Part shown: positions 8,326-15,867 of the stretch, piece after piece
Layout of the letters: every line of letters starts with the position of its first letter
Position numbering within the stretch: position 1 is the stretch's first letter
Origin: QHXQ01 sp036389375
GTDB taxonomy: Bacteria; Acidobacteriota; Blastocatellia; Pyrinomonadales; Pyrinomonadaceae
DNA length: 36,164 nt
Assembly (NCBI GenBank): GCA_036389375.1
Contig: DASVQA010000233.1
Coordinates: 1 to 36,164 of the forward strand
Direction of reading: 5' to 3'
Program-made: the position numbers and the translations under genes
Notes under the pieces: model-generated
Databases searched by the model: none
Seen by the model: the letters and a program-made list of their open reading frames with translations, nothing else
What the model was told of the DNA's origin: nothing

Positions 8326-9801
8326 TCACAACACAAGCAGCACCGGATTCTCCAACAACTGCTTGAAGGTTTGCAGAAACTTCGCGCCCGTCGCGCCATC
8401 TACGACGCGGTGGTCGCACGACATCGTGACGCGCATCAGTTGGCGCACGACAATCTCGCCCGCACGCACAACGGGCTTAGGCTGCATCGCGCCGACGGCA
8501 AGTATGGCCGCCTCCGGCGGATTAATAACGGCCGTGAATTCATCTATGCCGAACATGCCGAGGTTGCTGATTGAGAAGGTCGCGCCGGTGTACTCTTCGG
8601 GCTGAAGTTTACGCGCGCGCGCCCGCTCGGCCAGTTGGCGCACCTCGCGGCTGATCTGCCCGATAGTTTTGCCATCCGCGCCGCGCACGACCGGCGTAAT
8701 CAAGCCTTCGTCTATTGCGACCGCGACGCCGATGTCTGCGCGCGCGTAGTAGCGAATCACCTTGTCCTGAAACGACGCGTTGACCTGCGGGTGGCGCACG
8801 AGCGCAACGGCCGCGACCTTGATGATGATGTCATTGATGCTGACCTTGTTCTCCTCGTCGAGTTCATTCATTTGGCGGCGCAACTCCGCCGCCTTGTCCA
8901 TCTCGATCTCTGTGGTCAGGAAGAAATGCGGGACGGGGCCGATGGACGAGGTGAGCCTGCGCGCGATGGTCGCGCGCATAGAAGTAACCGGCTCGTCACG
9001 ATACGGCGAAGCGCCTGTGACGGTGGGCTGCTGGAAGGCTTGGGCCGTTTGCGGGGCGCGCACTTCGCCTGCGGCGCGCAACTGCGGCTCGATCTGCGGC
9101 CCGGCCGCTTGCGCCTGCGGCCCGGACTTGATGGCCGCCTCTATGTCGCGTTTGACGATACGCCCGCCGGGGCCTGTGCCCGCGAGCGTCTGCAAATTGA
9201 TCCCCGCTTCGGCCGCCATGCGCGCCGCCAGCGGCGAGACGATTATGCGACCGCCAGCGCGTTGACCATTGCCTGCGGCTGAAGTTGCTGCGACCTCGGC
9301 TGGCGGCGGGCTGGTTCTAGCGGCCGTATCGGCCGCGCCCGTCTGCGCCAGTGCTGCGCCCGCGCCGGTCTGACCGCCGACATCGCCCTTGAGCGGTTGC
9401 CCTTTAATCGTCTCCTGCGTGCGTGCGCCGTCCGGCACAACCTGAGCCAACTCGACCTGCGCGCCGTCCTGTCCGCTTGTCACCTTCTCTTCGAGGCGCT
9501 GCTTGTTCTCAGCGCCGAGCGCGCCCGATTCGGCCTGCGCCAGCAGTTCCGAAATGTCCTCGTCCGGTTCGCCGATGATGGCTATGACTTGACCGAGCGG
9601 CACAGTCTCGCCCGCCTGCGCCAGTATCTTACGCAGCACGCCGGAGGTCAGCGCCTGCGCCTCCATCGTCGCCTTGTCGGTATCAATCTCGGCGAGCGGT
9701 TCGCCCATGCTCACCTTGTCGCCTTCGCGCTTCAGCCAACGCGCCAACTGACCCTCTTCCATCGTCGGCGACAGCTTCGGCATGACTACCTGCGTTGCCA
9801 T
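8326..9801 (-). CDS. pdhC: pyruvate dehydrogenase E2, dihydrolipoamide acetyltransferase
   Basis: Core subunit that passes the acetyl group from lipoamide to coenzyme A. Length is 491 residues. One lipoyl domain sits at the N-terminus (MPKLSPTMEEG, lipoyl-Lys K43 in DTDKATMEA). A long Ala/Gln/Thr/Gly linker follows, then a peripheral-subunit-binding domain (about 185-222, SPLAARMAAEAGI ... GGRIVKRDIEAA). The acyltransferase domain carries the HRVVDG active site (His464, Asp468) and ends in the usual hydrophobic PVLLVL tail. The single PDH-type lipoyl motif favours pyruvate over branched-chain oxo acids. It lies 118 bases after pdhB, and that gap holds heptad repeats. The AAGGA that best fits its ribosome binding site (9815-9811) is made by a repeat unit. 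Confidence 0.94.
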   Translation of the reverse strand: MATQVVMPKLSPTMEEGQLARWLKREGDKVSMGEPLAEIDTDKATMEAQALTSGVLRKILAQAGETVPLGQVIAIIGEPDEDISELLAQAESGALGAENKQRLEEKVTSGQDGAQVELAQVVPDGARTQETIKGQPLKGDVGGQTGAGAALAQTGAADTAARTSPPPAEVAATSAAGNGQRAGGRIIVSPLAARMAAEAGINLQTLAGTGPGGRIVKRDIEAAIKSGPQAQAAGPQIEPQLRAAGEVRAPQTAQAFQQPTVTGASPYRDEPVTSMRATIARRLTSSIGPVPHFFLTTEIEMDKAAELRRQMNELDEENKVSINDIIIKVAAVALVRHPQVNASFQDKVIRYYARADIGVAVAIDEGLITPVVRGADGKTIGQISREVRQLAERARARKLQPEEYTGATFSISNLGMFGIDEFTAVINPPEAAILAVGAMQPKPVVRAGEIVVRQLMRVTMSCDHRVVDGATGAKFLQTFKQLLENPVLLVL

Positions 9802-9805
9802 ACTG

Positions 9806-9914
9806 CTTTGTCCTTTGTCGGTTGTCCGTCGTCCGTTGTCAACAAATCAGGCAGCACCGGCAGCCACTCGCCCGCGCACAAGCAACAACGGACAACTGAC
9901 CACTGACAACTGAT
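9806..9914. repeat. heptad-repeat arrays between pdhB and pdhC
   Basis: The left array at 9806-9840 is five exact seven-base units: CTTTGTC twice, GGTTGTC, CGTCGTC and CGTTGTC. The right array at about 9887-9914 has units AACGGAC, AACTGAC, CACTGAC, AACTGAT. Read on opposite strands both arrays give GACAAC-like units, so they can pair imperfectly across a loop of about 45 bases. On the minus strand two GACAAAG units create AAAGGAC, placing AAGGA nine bases before the pdhC ATG. Confidence 0.8.
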
Positions 9915-9919
9915 AGTTT

Positions 9920-10900
9920 TTACAAGTATGCGACTTCGCGGACGGCCGCGATAATGCGCTCGACATCGGGGAGCGCGAGTTTTTCGAGATTCTTGGCGTA
10001 GGGCATCGGCGCATCCACGCCGGAGATGCGTTTGACCGGCGCATCCAGATAATCGAACGCGCGCTCCATCAGTTGCGCGCTGATCTCTGCGCCCACGCCG
10101 CAGAACGGGTGCGACTCTTCGGCGATGACGACGCGGTTCGTCTTTTTCACCGAGTTGACGATTGTTTCGATGTCGAGCGGGCGAATCGTGCGCGGGTCAA
10201 CAACCTCGACCGAGACGCCCTGTTTAGCCAGTTCTTCAGCCGCCTTCAACGCGAGCGGCACGGTCAGCGAGCGCGCGACGATGGTTGCGTCCGTGCCCTC
10301 GCGTTTTACGTCCGCCACGCCGAGCGGCACGATGAAATCCGGGTCGTCCGGCACTTCGCCCTTGTTGCCGTACATGCGCTCCTGCTCAAGAAAGATCACC
10401 GGATCGTCGTCGCGGATCGCGCTCTTGAGCAGGCCCTTCGCATCGGCCGGCGTCGAAGGCATGACCACCTTGAGACCGGGGAAGTGCGCGTACCATGATT
10501 CGAGCGCCTGCGAATGCTGCGACGAGACTTGATAAGCCGAGCCGTTCGGGCCGCGAAAGACGATGGGAATGTTGAACTGCCCGCCGGACATGTAGAGCAT
10601 CTTGGCCGCCGAGTTGATGATCTGGTCGGTGGCGAGGATCGAGAAGTTGAACGTCATAAACTCGATCACGGGGCGCAAGCCCGTCATCGCCGCGCCGACG
10701 CCTAAGCCCGCAAAACCTAGCTCCGTGATCGGTGAATCAATCACGCGCTTGTCACCAAACTCGTCGAGCAAACCCTTCGAGACTTTATACGCGCCCTGAT
10801 ACGCGCCCACCTCTTCGCCCATCAGGAACACGTCCTCGTCGCGCGCCATCTCTTCGCGCAACGCCTGATTGAGTGCTTCCCGGATCGTAATAACGGCCAT
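9920..10900 (-). CDS. pdhB: pyruvate dehydrogenase E1 component, beta subunit
   Basis: Together with PdhA it decarboxylates pyruvate using thiamine diphosphate and acetylates the E2 lipoyl group. Its 326 residues are the normal length. The N-terminal signature FLMGEEVGAYQGAYKVSKGL contains the conserved Glu pair (E29/E30) that contacts and activates the thiamine ring. Further family blocks are VIDSPITELGFAGLGVGAAMTGLRPVIEFM, FRGPNGSA and the C-terminal transketolase-like domain with VVDPRTIRPLD. A GGAGG ribosome binding site precedes the ATG. It is separated from pdhA by a 69-base gap holding a heptad-repeat element. Confidence 0.95.
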   Translation of the reverse strand: MAVITIREALNQALREEMARDEDVFLMGEEVGAYQGAYKVSKGLLDEFGDKRVIDSPITELGFAGLGVGAAMTGLRPVIEFMTFNFSILATDQIINSAAKMLYMSGGQFNIPIVFRGPNGSAYQVSSQHSQALESWYAHFPGLKVVMPSTPADAKGLLKSAIRDDDPVIFLEQERMYGNKGEVPDDPDFIVPLGVADVKREGTDATIVARSLTVPLALKAAEELAKQGVSVEVVDPRTIRPLDIETIVNSVKKTNRVVIAEESHPFCGVGAEISAQLMERAFDYLDAPVKRISGVDAPMPYAKNLEKLALPDVERIIAAVREVAYL

Positions 10901-10914
10901 TCAACCTCCAAGAG

Positions 10915-10969
10915 CAGTGACGAGTGACAAGTGACAAGTGTCGAGCAAGAGACAAGTCTTAACCCGTCA
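10915..10969. repeat. heptad-repeat element between pdhA and pdhB
   Basis: Seven-base units CAGTGAC, GAGTGAC, AAGTGAC and AAGTGTC run at 10915-10942, followed by GAGCAAG. The facing arm is mostly decayed: CGTCACT at about 10965-10971 pairs with AGTGACG. The pdhA TAG stop (10972-10970) falls in that arm. Read on the minus strand, the element shares GTTAAGA, CTTGCTCG and CACTTGTCACT in the same order with the mutS/CDF element, so the two look like copies of one ancestor. Confidence 0.75.
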
Positions 10970-12115
10970 CTAGTCGCCCGGCACGGCCTTTATCTCGTTC
11001 GCATAGATGTGTGTGAACAACTCTGCGGGCGCGGGTTCGGGGCTACTGTCGGCAAACTTGAGCGCCTGTTCGACCTCGGCCCGGACGCGCTGCTCGATCT
11101 CTTTGAGCGCATTGTCGTCGAGCATCTGTTTCTGCTTGAGACTATCGGCGAAGACCTTGATGGGGTCGCGCTCCTGAAATTTTTCGATCTCGGCGCGCGT
11201 GCGATAGTTGCCGGGGTCGCTCATCGAGTGGCCCATGAAGCGATAGGTGCGTACTTCCAAAAGCGTCGGCAGCGACTCTTGCCGCGCGCGCTCGGCGGCC
11301 CGTCTGGTCGCCTCATAGACGGCCAGCACGTCCATGCCGTCCACGAACTCTGCGGTCATGCCGTAAGCGCACGCCTTCTGTGATACGTCGCTTAAAGACA
11401 TCGCGCGCTTTAAGGCCGTGCCCATGCCGTACTGATTGTTTTCGCAGATGTAGATGCAGGGCAGTCGCCATAGCTGCGCCATGTTGAGCGATTCGTGGAA
11501 CACGCCCTGATTGACCGCCGCCTCGCCGAAATAGACAGCCGAGACGCGCTCCGTCTGCTTGTACTTCGCGGCGAAGGCGACGCCGGTGGCGAGCGGAATC
11601 TGCCCGCCGACGATAGCGTGCCCGCCCAGAAAATTCGTGTCGCGGTCGAACAGGTGCATCGAGCCGCCCTTGCCGGCCGAGCAACCGCCGGCCCGGCCGA
11701 ACAGTTCCGCCATGACCTCGTCGGGCGGTGTGCCGCGCGCCAGCGCGTGCCCGTGATCGCGGTAACTCGTCATGACGTAATCGTCCGGGCGCAGGGCGGC
11801 GATTGAGCCGACGGCGACTGCCTCCTGCCCAATGTAGAGATGGCAGAAGCCGCCAATCTTACCGAGCGTGTAAGCCTCCGCCGCCTTCTCCTCGAAGCGC
11901 CGGATGAGCACCATCTGGTAGAGCATGTGGCGCAGCGTCTCGCGGTCAAGCCCCTCGATGGACGCTTGCTGGTGCTGCTGCCGTTCCTGATGCTCGGCTT
12001 GCAGTTCGTCCTGATTGATCACGTCGGGGTCTGCGTGTTCTGTGGCCACGCCTGCGCCCGCGCCTTCGGCGCTCTCCCCACGCGGTTTTAACGGCTTCAC
12101 TTTCAGTTCACTCAT
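10970..12115 (-). CDS. pdhA: pyruvate dehydrogenase E1 component, alpha subunit
   Basis: Thiamine-diphosphate-binding partner of PdhB. From ATG 12115 it has 381 residues, with a charged Gln/Glu-rich N-terminal extension of about 50 residues before the conserved core (MVLIRRFEEKAAEAY, GQEAVAVGS). Family marks include GHALARGTPPDEVMAELFG, the GKGGSMHLF loop, ENNQYGMGT and YRFMGHSMSDPGNYRTRAE. The metal/diphosphate motif normally written GDGA..N reads GEAAVNQG here, so the Asp is Glu. The frame stays open to GTG 12157, but the added 14 residues have no ribosome binding site. A promoter with a perfect TATAAT lies at 12222-12251. pdhB and pdhC follow on the same strand. Confidence 0.93.
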   Translation of the reverse strand: MSELKVKPLKPRGESAEGAGAGVATEHADPDVINQDELQAEHQERQQHQQASIEGLDRETLRHMLYQMVLIRRFEEKAAEAYTLGKIGGFCHLYIGQEAVAVGSIAALRPDDYVMTSYRDHGHALARGTPPDEVMAELFGRAGGCSAGKGGSMHLFDRDTNFLGGHAIVGGQIPLATGVAFAAKYKQTERVSAVYFGEAAVNQGVFHESLNMAQLWRLPCIYICENNQYGMGTALKRAMSLSDVSQKACAYGMTAEFVDGMDVLAVYEATRRAAERARQESLPTLLEVRTYRFMGHSMSDPGNYRTRAEIEKFQERDPIKVFADSLKQKQMLDDNALKEIEQRVRAEVEQALKFADSSPEPAPAELFTHIYANEIKAVPGD

Positions 12116-12221
12116 CGGCACACACTCTTCGGCCGCATAAAACACTCTGCGTGACACGTCCGCGCTGCCGGCGCGGGCCGCACAAGTGCGAATTGACTAA
12201 GACGGGTTGAGTACGGCGCGA

Positions 12222-12251
12222 ATTATACGCGAGATGTCAGCTTGCGCGCAA
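12222..12251 (-). promoter_or_regulatory. sigma-70-type promoter for pdhABC
   Basis: Reading leftwards, TTGCGC (12251-12246) and a perfect TATAAT (12227-12222) are 18 bases apart. Transcription would begin near 12215, about 100 bases before the pdhA ATG. The -10 is consensus, while the -35 matches only in its first three bases. Confidence 0.6.
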
Positions 12252-12292
12252 AAGCAGAGTGCGGCGCGTGCGTGGAGCAGAAAAACAACCAT

Positions 12293-12370
12293 GCAAAGCA
12301 CACGAAGCCCAGCCGAACTTCAGCACGACGACTCGTGTGCCTGACTTCGCGTGGCTTGCGTGTGGCTTGC
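12293..12370. repeat. imperfect inverted repeat upstream of pdhA
   Basis: The segment 12293-12331 and the reverse complement of 12331-12370 align over about 38 bases with a few gaps. Shared words include GCACACGA and AAGCC. The right arm has a tandem duplication of GTGGCTTGC with an 11-base step. The word AAGCCACGCG on its complementary strand also occurs in the inverted repeat at 20718-20789, so the two belong to one family. It sits between the end of the c-di-GMP gene and the pdhA promoter and could terminate transcription of the former. Confidence 0.6.
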
Positions 12371-12417
12371 GCGGCCGATTCTGCGGCGGGTACTTAAAAT
12401 GCCAGGCCAGATAACTG

Positions 12418-14928
12418 TTAGCGCATGGCTTCGATTGAAGCGACAACACCTGCGGCGGCTTGCGGGCTGAGGCGGCGCGCGTATTTGTCGTGCTGCATGT
12501 TGTGCCCGGCGGCCGTGATGAGCGCCTCGACCGTCTCACCTTCGCGCGGGAAGCAGGCGATGCCGATGCTGATGCCGACCTGCGCCGTGCGCCCCGTGCG
12601 GACGGTGAAGCGCTGCTCCTCGACGGCCGTGCGAATGCGCTCAGCGATCATCGTGGCCACGTCGCTCGACGCCATCGGCATGATCGCTACAAACTCGTCG
12701 CCCGCATAACGGGCCAGTATGTCCATCTGGCGCAACTGTCGTTTGATGACGCCGGCCACGTTAGCCAGCAGCCGGTCGCCGACGCCGTGCCCGTAAGCGT
12801 CGTTGACGGATTTGAAATCGTCCAAGTCCATGCTGAGCACGGTCAGCGGCTCGCGGCCGTGGCGCTGGCATTCGGCGAGGCGCTGTTCGAGCAGGAGATG
12901 AAACGAGCGCGCGTTCGGCAAGTCGGTGAGCGGATCGGTCAACGCGCTCTCTTTCGTGCGCTCGAAGGTGAGCGCGTTGTTGAGCGCGGTCGCGGCGTGT
13001 TGCGCGACGGATTCGAGCAGCCGCACCTGCTCGGTCGTGTAGGAAGCGCGCGTCTTCGAGTAGAGTGTGATTGCGCCGAATGCGCCGTCCTCGCGTACAA
13101 GCGGCGAGACGAGCACGCCCTTAATCTGGCGCGTTACTTCTTCAGGCACGCCGACGAGATCGAGTTCCGGCGGCGTATTGCACATCGAGCGCGCGTTGGC
13201 GATGACCCACCCCGTAATGCCTTCGCCGAGCGTGACGCGGCGCTGGGCGAACGCCTCTGCGTCCTGCCCGGCGACGTGCGCGGCGACGGCCTTACCCGTC
13301 CGCTCGTCAACGAGATAGATCGTGCAGGTGTCGAATGGCACGATTGCGCGCAATTTGCTGGCGACGAGCGTGACGGTGTCCTGTAAGTTCAACGACGAGC
13401 CGATGGTCTGCGCGATCTCGTGCAGCGCAAAGACCTCGCGTTGGGCTTCGACAATTGAACGGAAACCGGCGGAGTCGTCGGCGGGCGCACCAAGCACGTC
13501 GGCGGCAAGCCCGGCATCGGGCCCCGCAGTCGTCATCAACGAATCGGTGTCGGCCTGTACCTGTTCCTGTATGTCCTGCTCGGCGATCAGGGCGTCGAAG
13601 AAATCTATGTTGCTGACGAAGGTTTCGACGACGCGCGGATCAAAGGAAGAGTTGGCCATGCGACGCAGCAGCGCGAGCGAGTCTTCACGCTTCATGCCGA
13701 TCCGGTAAGGCCGGTCGCAGCGCGTCGCATCGTAGAAGTCCACGACCGAGATGATGCGCGCCACCATCGGAATCTGCTCGCCCCGCAAACCGCGCGGATA
13801 GCCTGTGCCGTCCCATTTCTCGTGGTGATAGCGCACGATGTCTTCGACGGGATAAGGAAAGCCCACGCGCTTCACGATGTCGCCGCCGACCACCGTGTGT
13901 ACCTTCATCTTGTCGAACTCTGCGCCCGTCAGCTTGCCCGGCTTGTTCAGAATATATTCAGGCACGGCCAGTTTGCCTATGTCGTGGAGCAAAGCGCCTG
14001 CGCGCAGCGCCAGCAGATCGGTTTCGCTAACGCCGAGTCGCTTGCCGAGTTCGAGCGCGTAGATTTGCGTGCGGCGCACGTGCCCGTGCGTCGTCTGATC
14101 CTTAGCATCAATCGCAATGGCCAGCGACTCGATGGTGTTCATGTGCAGGTCGGCAATCTCCTGCACGTGGCGCAATTTCTCCGCCTCCGAGCGTTTCAAC
14201 TCGTCAACGCGCTGGCGGTTGAAGCGATTGAGCAGATAGACGAGGCTGACCATCAACAGACCGAGCGCGAGAAAGGAGACGCGTCCCTGCTGCTGGCGCG
14301 CGTAGTAGAAGAGGGCCGCCGCGCCTGCGCCCGACATCTGCGTAATGGCCGTCCAGACCAGACTCTCACGCACAAGCCGCAGGCTCGTTTGCCCCGATTC
14401 CAGCGCGGAGTAGACAAACGTCGCCAGCGTGTTTAGCCCGTACTGCACGAGCGCAAGCACGCACAGGGGCAGCAGCAGTGCTTCAAGCGGTGCGTCCTGT
14501 ATGGACGAAGCGCCCGCGTGCGCTGAGAGTATGTGCGCCGCTATTTCATAACAGAAAACAGCGATGACGGTTGAGGCGATGGCCGTGGCGACGGAGAAGG
14601 CGAGTCGCGCAGGCTTGGCCGTGCGCCGCGAAGTGTTGTAGCCGTCGATGCCTGCGAGGATGGCGGCGGGCGCGCTGCCGTAGATCATCGCCGCAAGGAA
14701 GATCAAAGCGTCGGCGATTGACTTGTGGCTCTGACCCCGCCCGTCCGCGTCCGTCACGGGCACGGTGAAGCGACCCGCCACGACGGTCAAGCCGAGCAGC
14801 AAGCCCCACAGCAACCAGCCGCTCAAGGAGAGCGCCAATAATCCCGAAAAAGTGATGACCAGCAGCAAAACTGCCAGCACCGCCACGCCACCGAGCAGGG
14901 CGAGACATTTCCAGTTATCGTTGGGCAT
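12418..14928 (-). CDS. membrane-bound HD-GYP / GAF / diguanylate cyclase protein
   Basis: Predicted to handle the second messenger c-di-GMP in both directions. Length is 836 residues. About seven transmembrane helices span residues 10-235. An HD-GYP phosphodiesterase domain (about 255-440) has HDIGK (H315, D316) and HHEKWDGTGYP. A GAF sensor domain (about 500-640) is followed by a GGDEF-type cyclase domain (about 670-820). The cyclase signature is AGDEF (742-746) instead of GGDEF; such A-variants have been reported active in other bacteria. A product-inhibition I-site RQMD (733-736) stands at the usual distance. All HD-GYP residues look intact, so the protein may be bifunctional. It is transcribed alone, with a possible sigma-54 site about 90-110 bases upstream. 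It could act as a net phosphodiesterase if the A variant is weak. Confidence 0.9.
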   Translation of the reverse strand: MPNDNWKCLALLGGVAVLAVLLLVITFSGLLALSLSGWLLWGLLLGLTVVAGRFTVPVTDADGRGQSHKSIADALIFLAAMIYGSAPAAILAGIDGYNTSRRTAKPARLAFSVATAIASTVIAVFCYEIAAHILSAHAGASSIQDAPLEALLLPLCVLALVQYGLNTLATFVYSALESGQTSLRLVRESLVWTAITQMSGAGAAALFYYARQQQGRVSFLALGLLMVSLVYLLNRFNRQRVDELKRSEAEKLRHVQEIADLHMNTIESLAIAIDAKDQTTHGHVRRTQIYALELGKRLGVSETDLLALRAGALLHDIGKLAVPEYILNKPGKLTGAEFDKMKVHTVVGGDIVKRVGFPYPVEDIVRYHHEKWDGTGYPRGLRGEQIPMVARIISVVDFYDATRCDRPYRIGMKREDSLALLRRMANSSFDPRVVETFVSNIDFFDALIAEQDIQEQVQADTDSLMTTAGPDAGLAADVLGAPADDSAGFRSIVEAQREVFALHEIAQTIGSSLNLQDTVTLVASKLRAIVPFDTCTIYLVDERTGKAVAAHVAGQDAEAFAQRRVTLGEGITGWVIANARSMCNTPPELDLVGVPEEVTRQIKGVLVSPLVREDGAFGAITLYSKTRASYTTEQVRLLESVAQHAATALNNALTFERTKESALTDPLTDLPNARSFHLLLEQRLAECQRHGREPLTVLSMDLDDFKSVNDAYGHGVGDRLLANVAGVIKRQLRQMDILARYAGDEFVAIMPMASSDVATMIAERIRTAVEEQRFTVRTGRTAQVGISIGIACFPREGETVEALITAAGHNMQHDKYARRLSPQAAAGVVASIEAMR

Positions 14929-15404
14929 GTTGGCTACTGTCCTAGCGATCCCAATTTCTCTTTAAAAGTCTTTATCAGGCCGACGGGCCTGTGCGCGCGC
15001 CCCTTTGTCGGGGGCAGTTGGCAGGGAAAGTGCCAAACAGTGTTGGCTTATTAAAAATAGTGGTTTTCTGAAGTCGAGTCAAGCCGGCGCTCGCCAGTAA
15101 ATGGGAAATGCTTTGATGTGCGGCCGGGCGCGGAAAAAATTCGTGTATTTCCGCCTGACGTAGTGCTAAACTGCCTGTCCAGTATTCTTAAATTGCACTT
15201 AACTGGCCGTGAAGCTCACGCAGCTTGCGACGGGTAGGGTTCGGGCGCGATACGTTCGCCGGCCGGATTCTGTCGGGCGCACGCGCGGACGGCCAATTAT
15301 GTTTGAGAACCGCCGCGCAAAGTAGTGCGTCAAGCTTTGGCCTGAGCACCGGAGACGCGGCTAATCATTAACCAAGACCCCGTGAGGCAACAGGAGGAGA
15401 TGCA
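14929..15404. other. long divergent intergenic region
   Basis: This 476-base region lies between the divergent c-di-GMP gene and the lipoprotein gene. It holds a sigma-54-like palindrome at 15018-15036, a hairpin GCGGAAA/TTTCCGC at 15130-15154, and a short hairpin CAGGCC/GGCCTG near 14977-14992. The 200 bases before the lipoprotein gene are rich in small complementary words (for example AAGCT/AGCTT near 15216) and may form a structured leader. I could not match them to a riboswitch class. No ORF of note is seen. Confidence 0.5.
15018..15036. promoter_or_regulatory. candidate sigma-54 (-24/-12) promoter within a palindrome
   Basis: The sequence TTGGCA-7-TGCCAA is an inverted repeat. On the minus strand TTGGCAC with TGC downstream gives GG and GC at the exact 10-base spacing of sigma-54 promoters, about 95 bases before the c-di-GMP gene start. 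On the plus strand TTGGCAGG with TGC fits nearly as well and points to the lipoprotein gene. The -12 element is weaker than consensus on both strands. A repressor operator is the alternative reading. Confidence 0.4.
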
Positions 15405-15749
15405 ATGCGACGAACTTTGGCTCTGTTAACCGTGCTGGCGCTGACCAGCCTGTGGATGGGTTGCGCAACCAGTGACAACGCGAATGCGACTAACGCCAAC
15501 ACCACCGGCAGTTCAACTACCACCAGCACCACCGTCAACTCGACGAGCACCACGACCGCATCGCCGGCCACGACGAACACGACGAACACGACGACGGCCG
15601 GTAACATCAACACCGGCACGACCAACTCCACCACCAACAACGCGAACCACAATCTGAATTCAAACAACGCAAATCACAACGCCAATTCGACTTCAAACGC
15701 GAACAACGCGAACGGGACGCGCAATACCAACAACCGGAACACGCCGTAA
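15405..15749 (+). CDS. Asn/Thr-rich putative lipoprotein
   Basis: Length is 114 residues. A short signal peptide (MRRTLALLTVLALTSL) ends at a possible lipidation site LWMGC (Cys20). The site is not canonical, because Trp rather than Leu/Val/Ile is at -3. The remaining 94 residues are low complexity, built almost wholly of Asn, Thr, Ala, Ser and Gly (runs such as NTTNTTTAG and NANNAN), with no aromatic residues. This predicts a disordered, flexible chain outside the inner membrane. A strong GGAGGAG ribosome binding site precedes the ATG, so it is probably well translated. No domain or function is recognised. The next gene is in the same direction after a terminator-like hairpin. Confidence 0.75.
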   Translation: MRRTLALLTVLALTSLWMGCATSDNANATNANTTGSSTTTSTTVNSTSTTTASPATTNTTNTTTAGNINTGTTNSTTNNANHNLNSNNANHNANSTSNANNANGTRNTNNRNTP

Positions 15750-15775
15750 CGTTCCGCCGGCTGATGAAGACGACG

Positions 15776-15815
15776 AAGGCGCGCTGACGATCCGACCGGC
15801 GCGCCTTTCCTTTTC
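15776..15815 (+). terminator. intrinsic terminator after the lipoprotein gene
   Basis: AAGGCGCGC (15776-15784) pairs perfectly with GCGCGCCTT (15799-15807) around a 14-base loop and is followed by TCCTTTTCC. The T-run is interrupted, so termination may be incomplete. It ends the transcript about 26 bases after the lipoprotein stop. Confidence 0.65.
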
Positions 15816-15867
15816 CAGCGGTGCATGAGCCGGCCGGTGTTTTATAGCCTGAGGCCGCACGAGCAGC

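Noticed and set aside
15190..15400. Possible riboswitch in the lipoprotein leader (looked for c-di-GMP and cobalamin types because of CACGCA and GAGACGC words)
   Set aside because: The conserved core words of those classes are not present in order; only short, generic complementary words were found.
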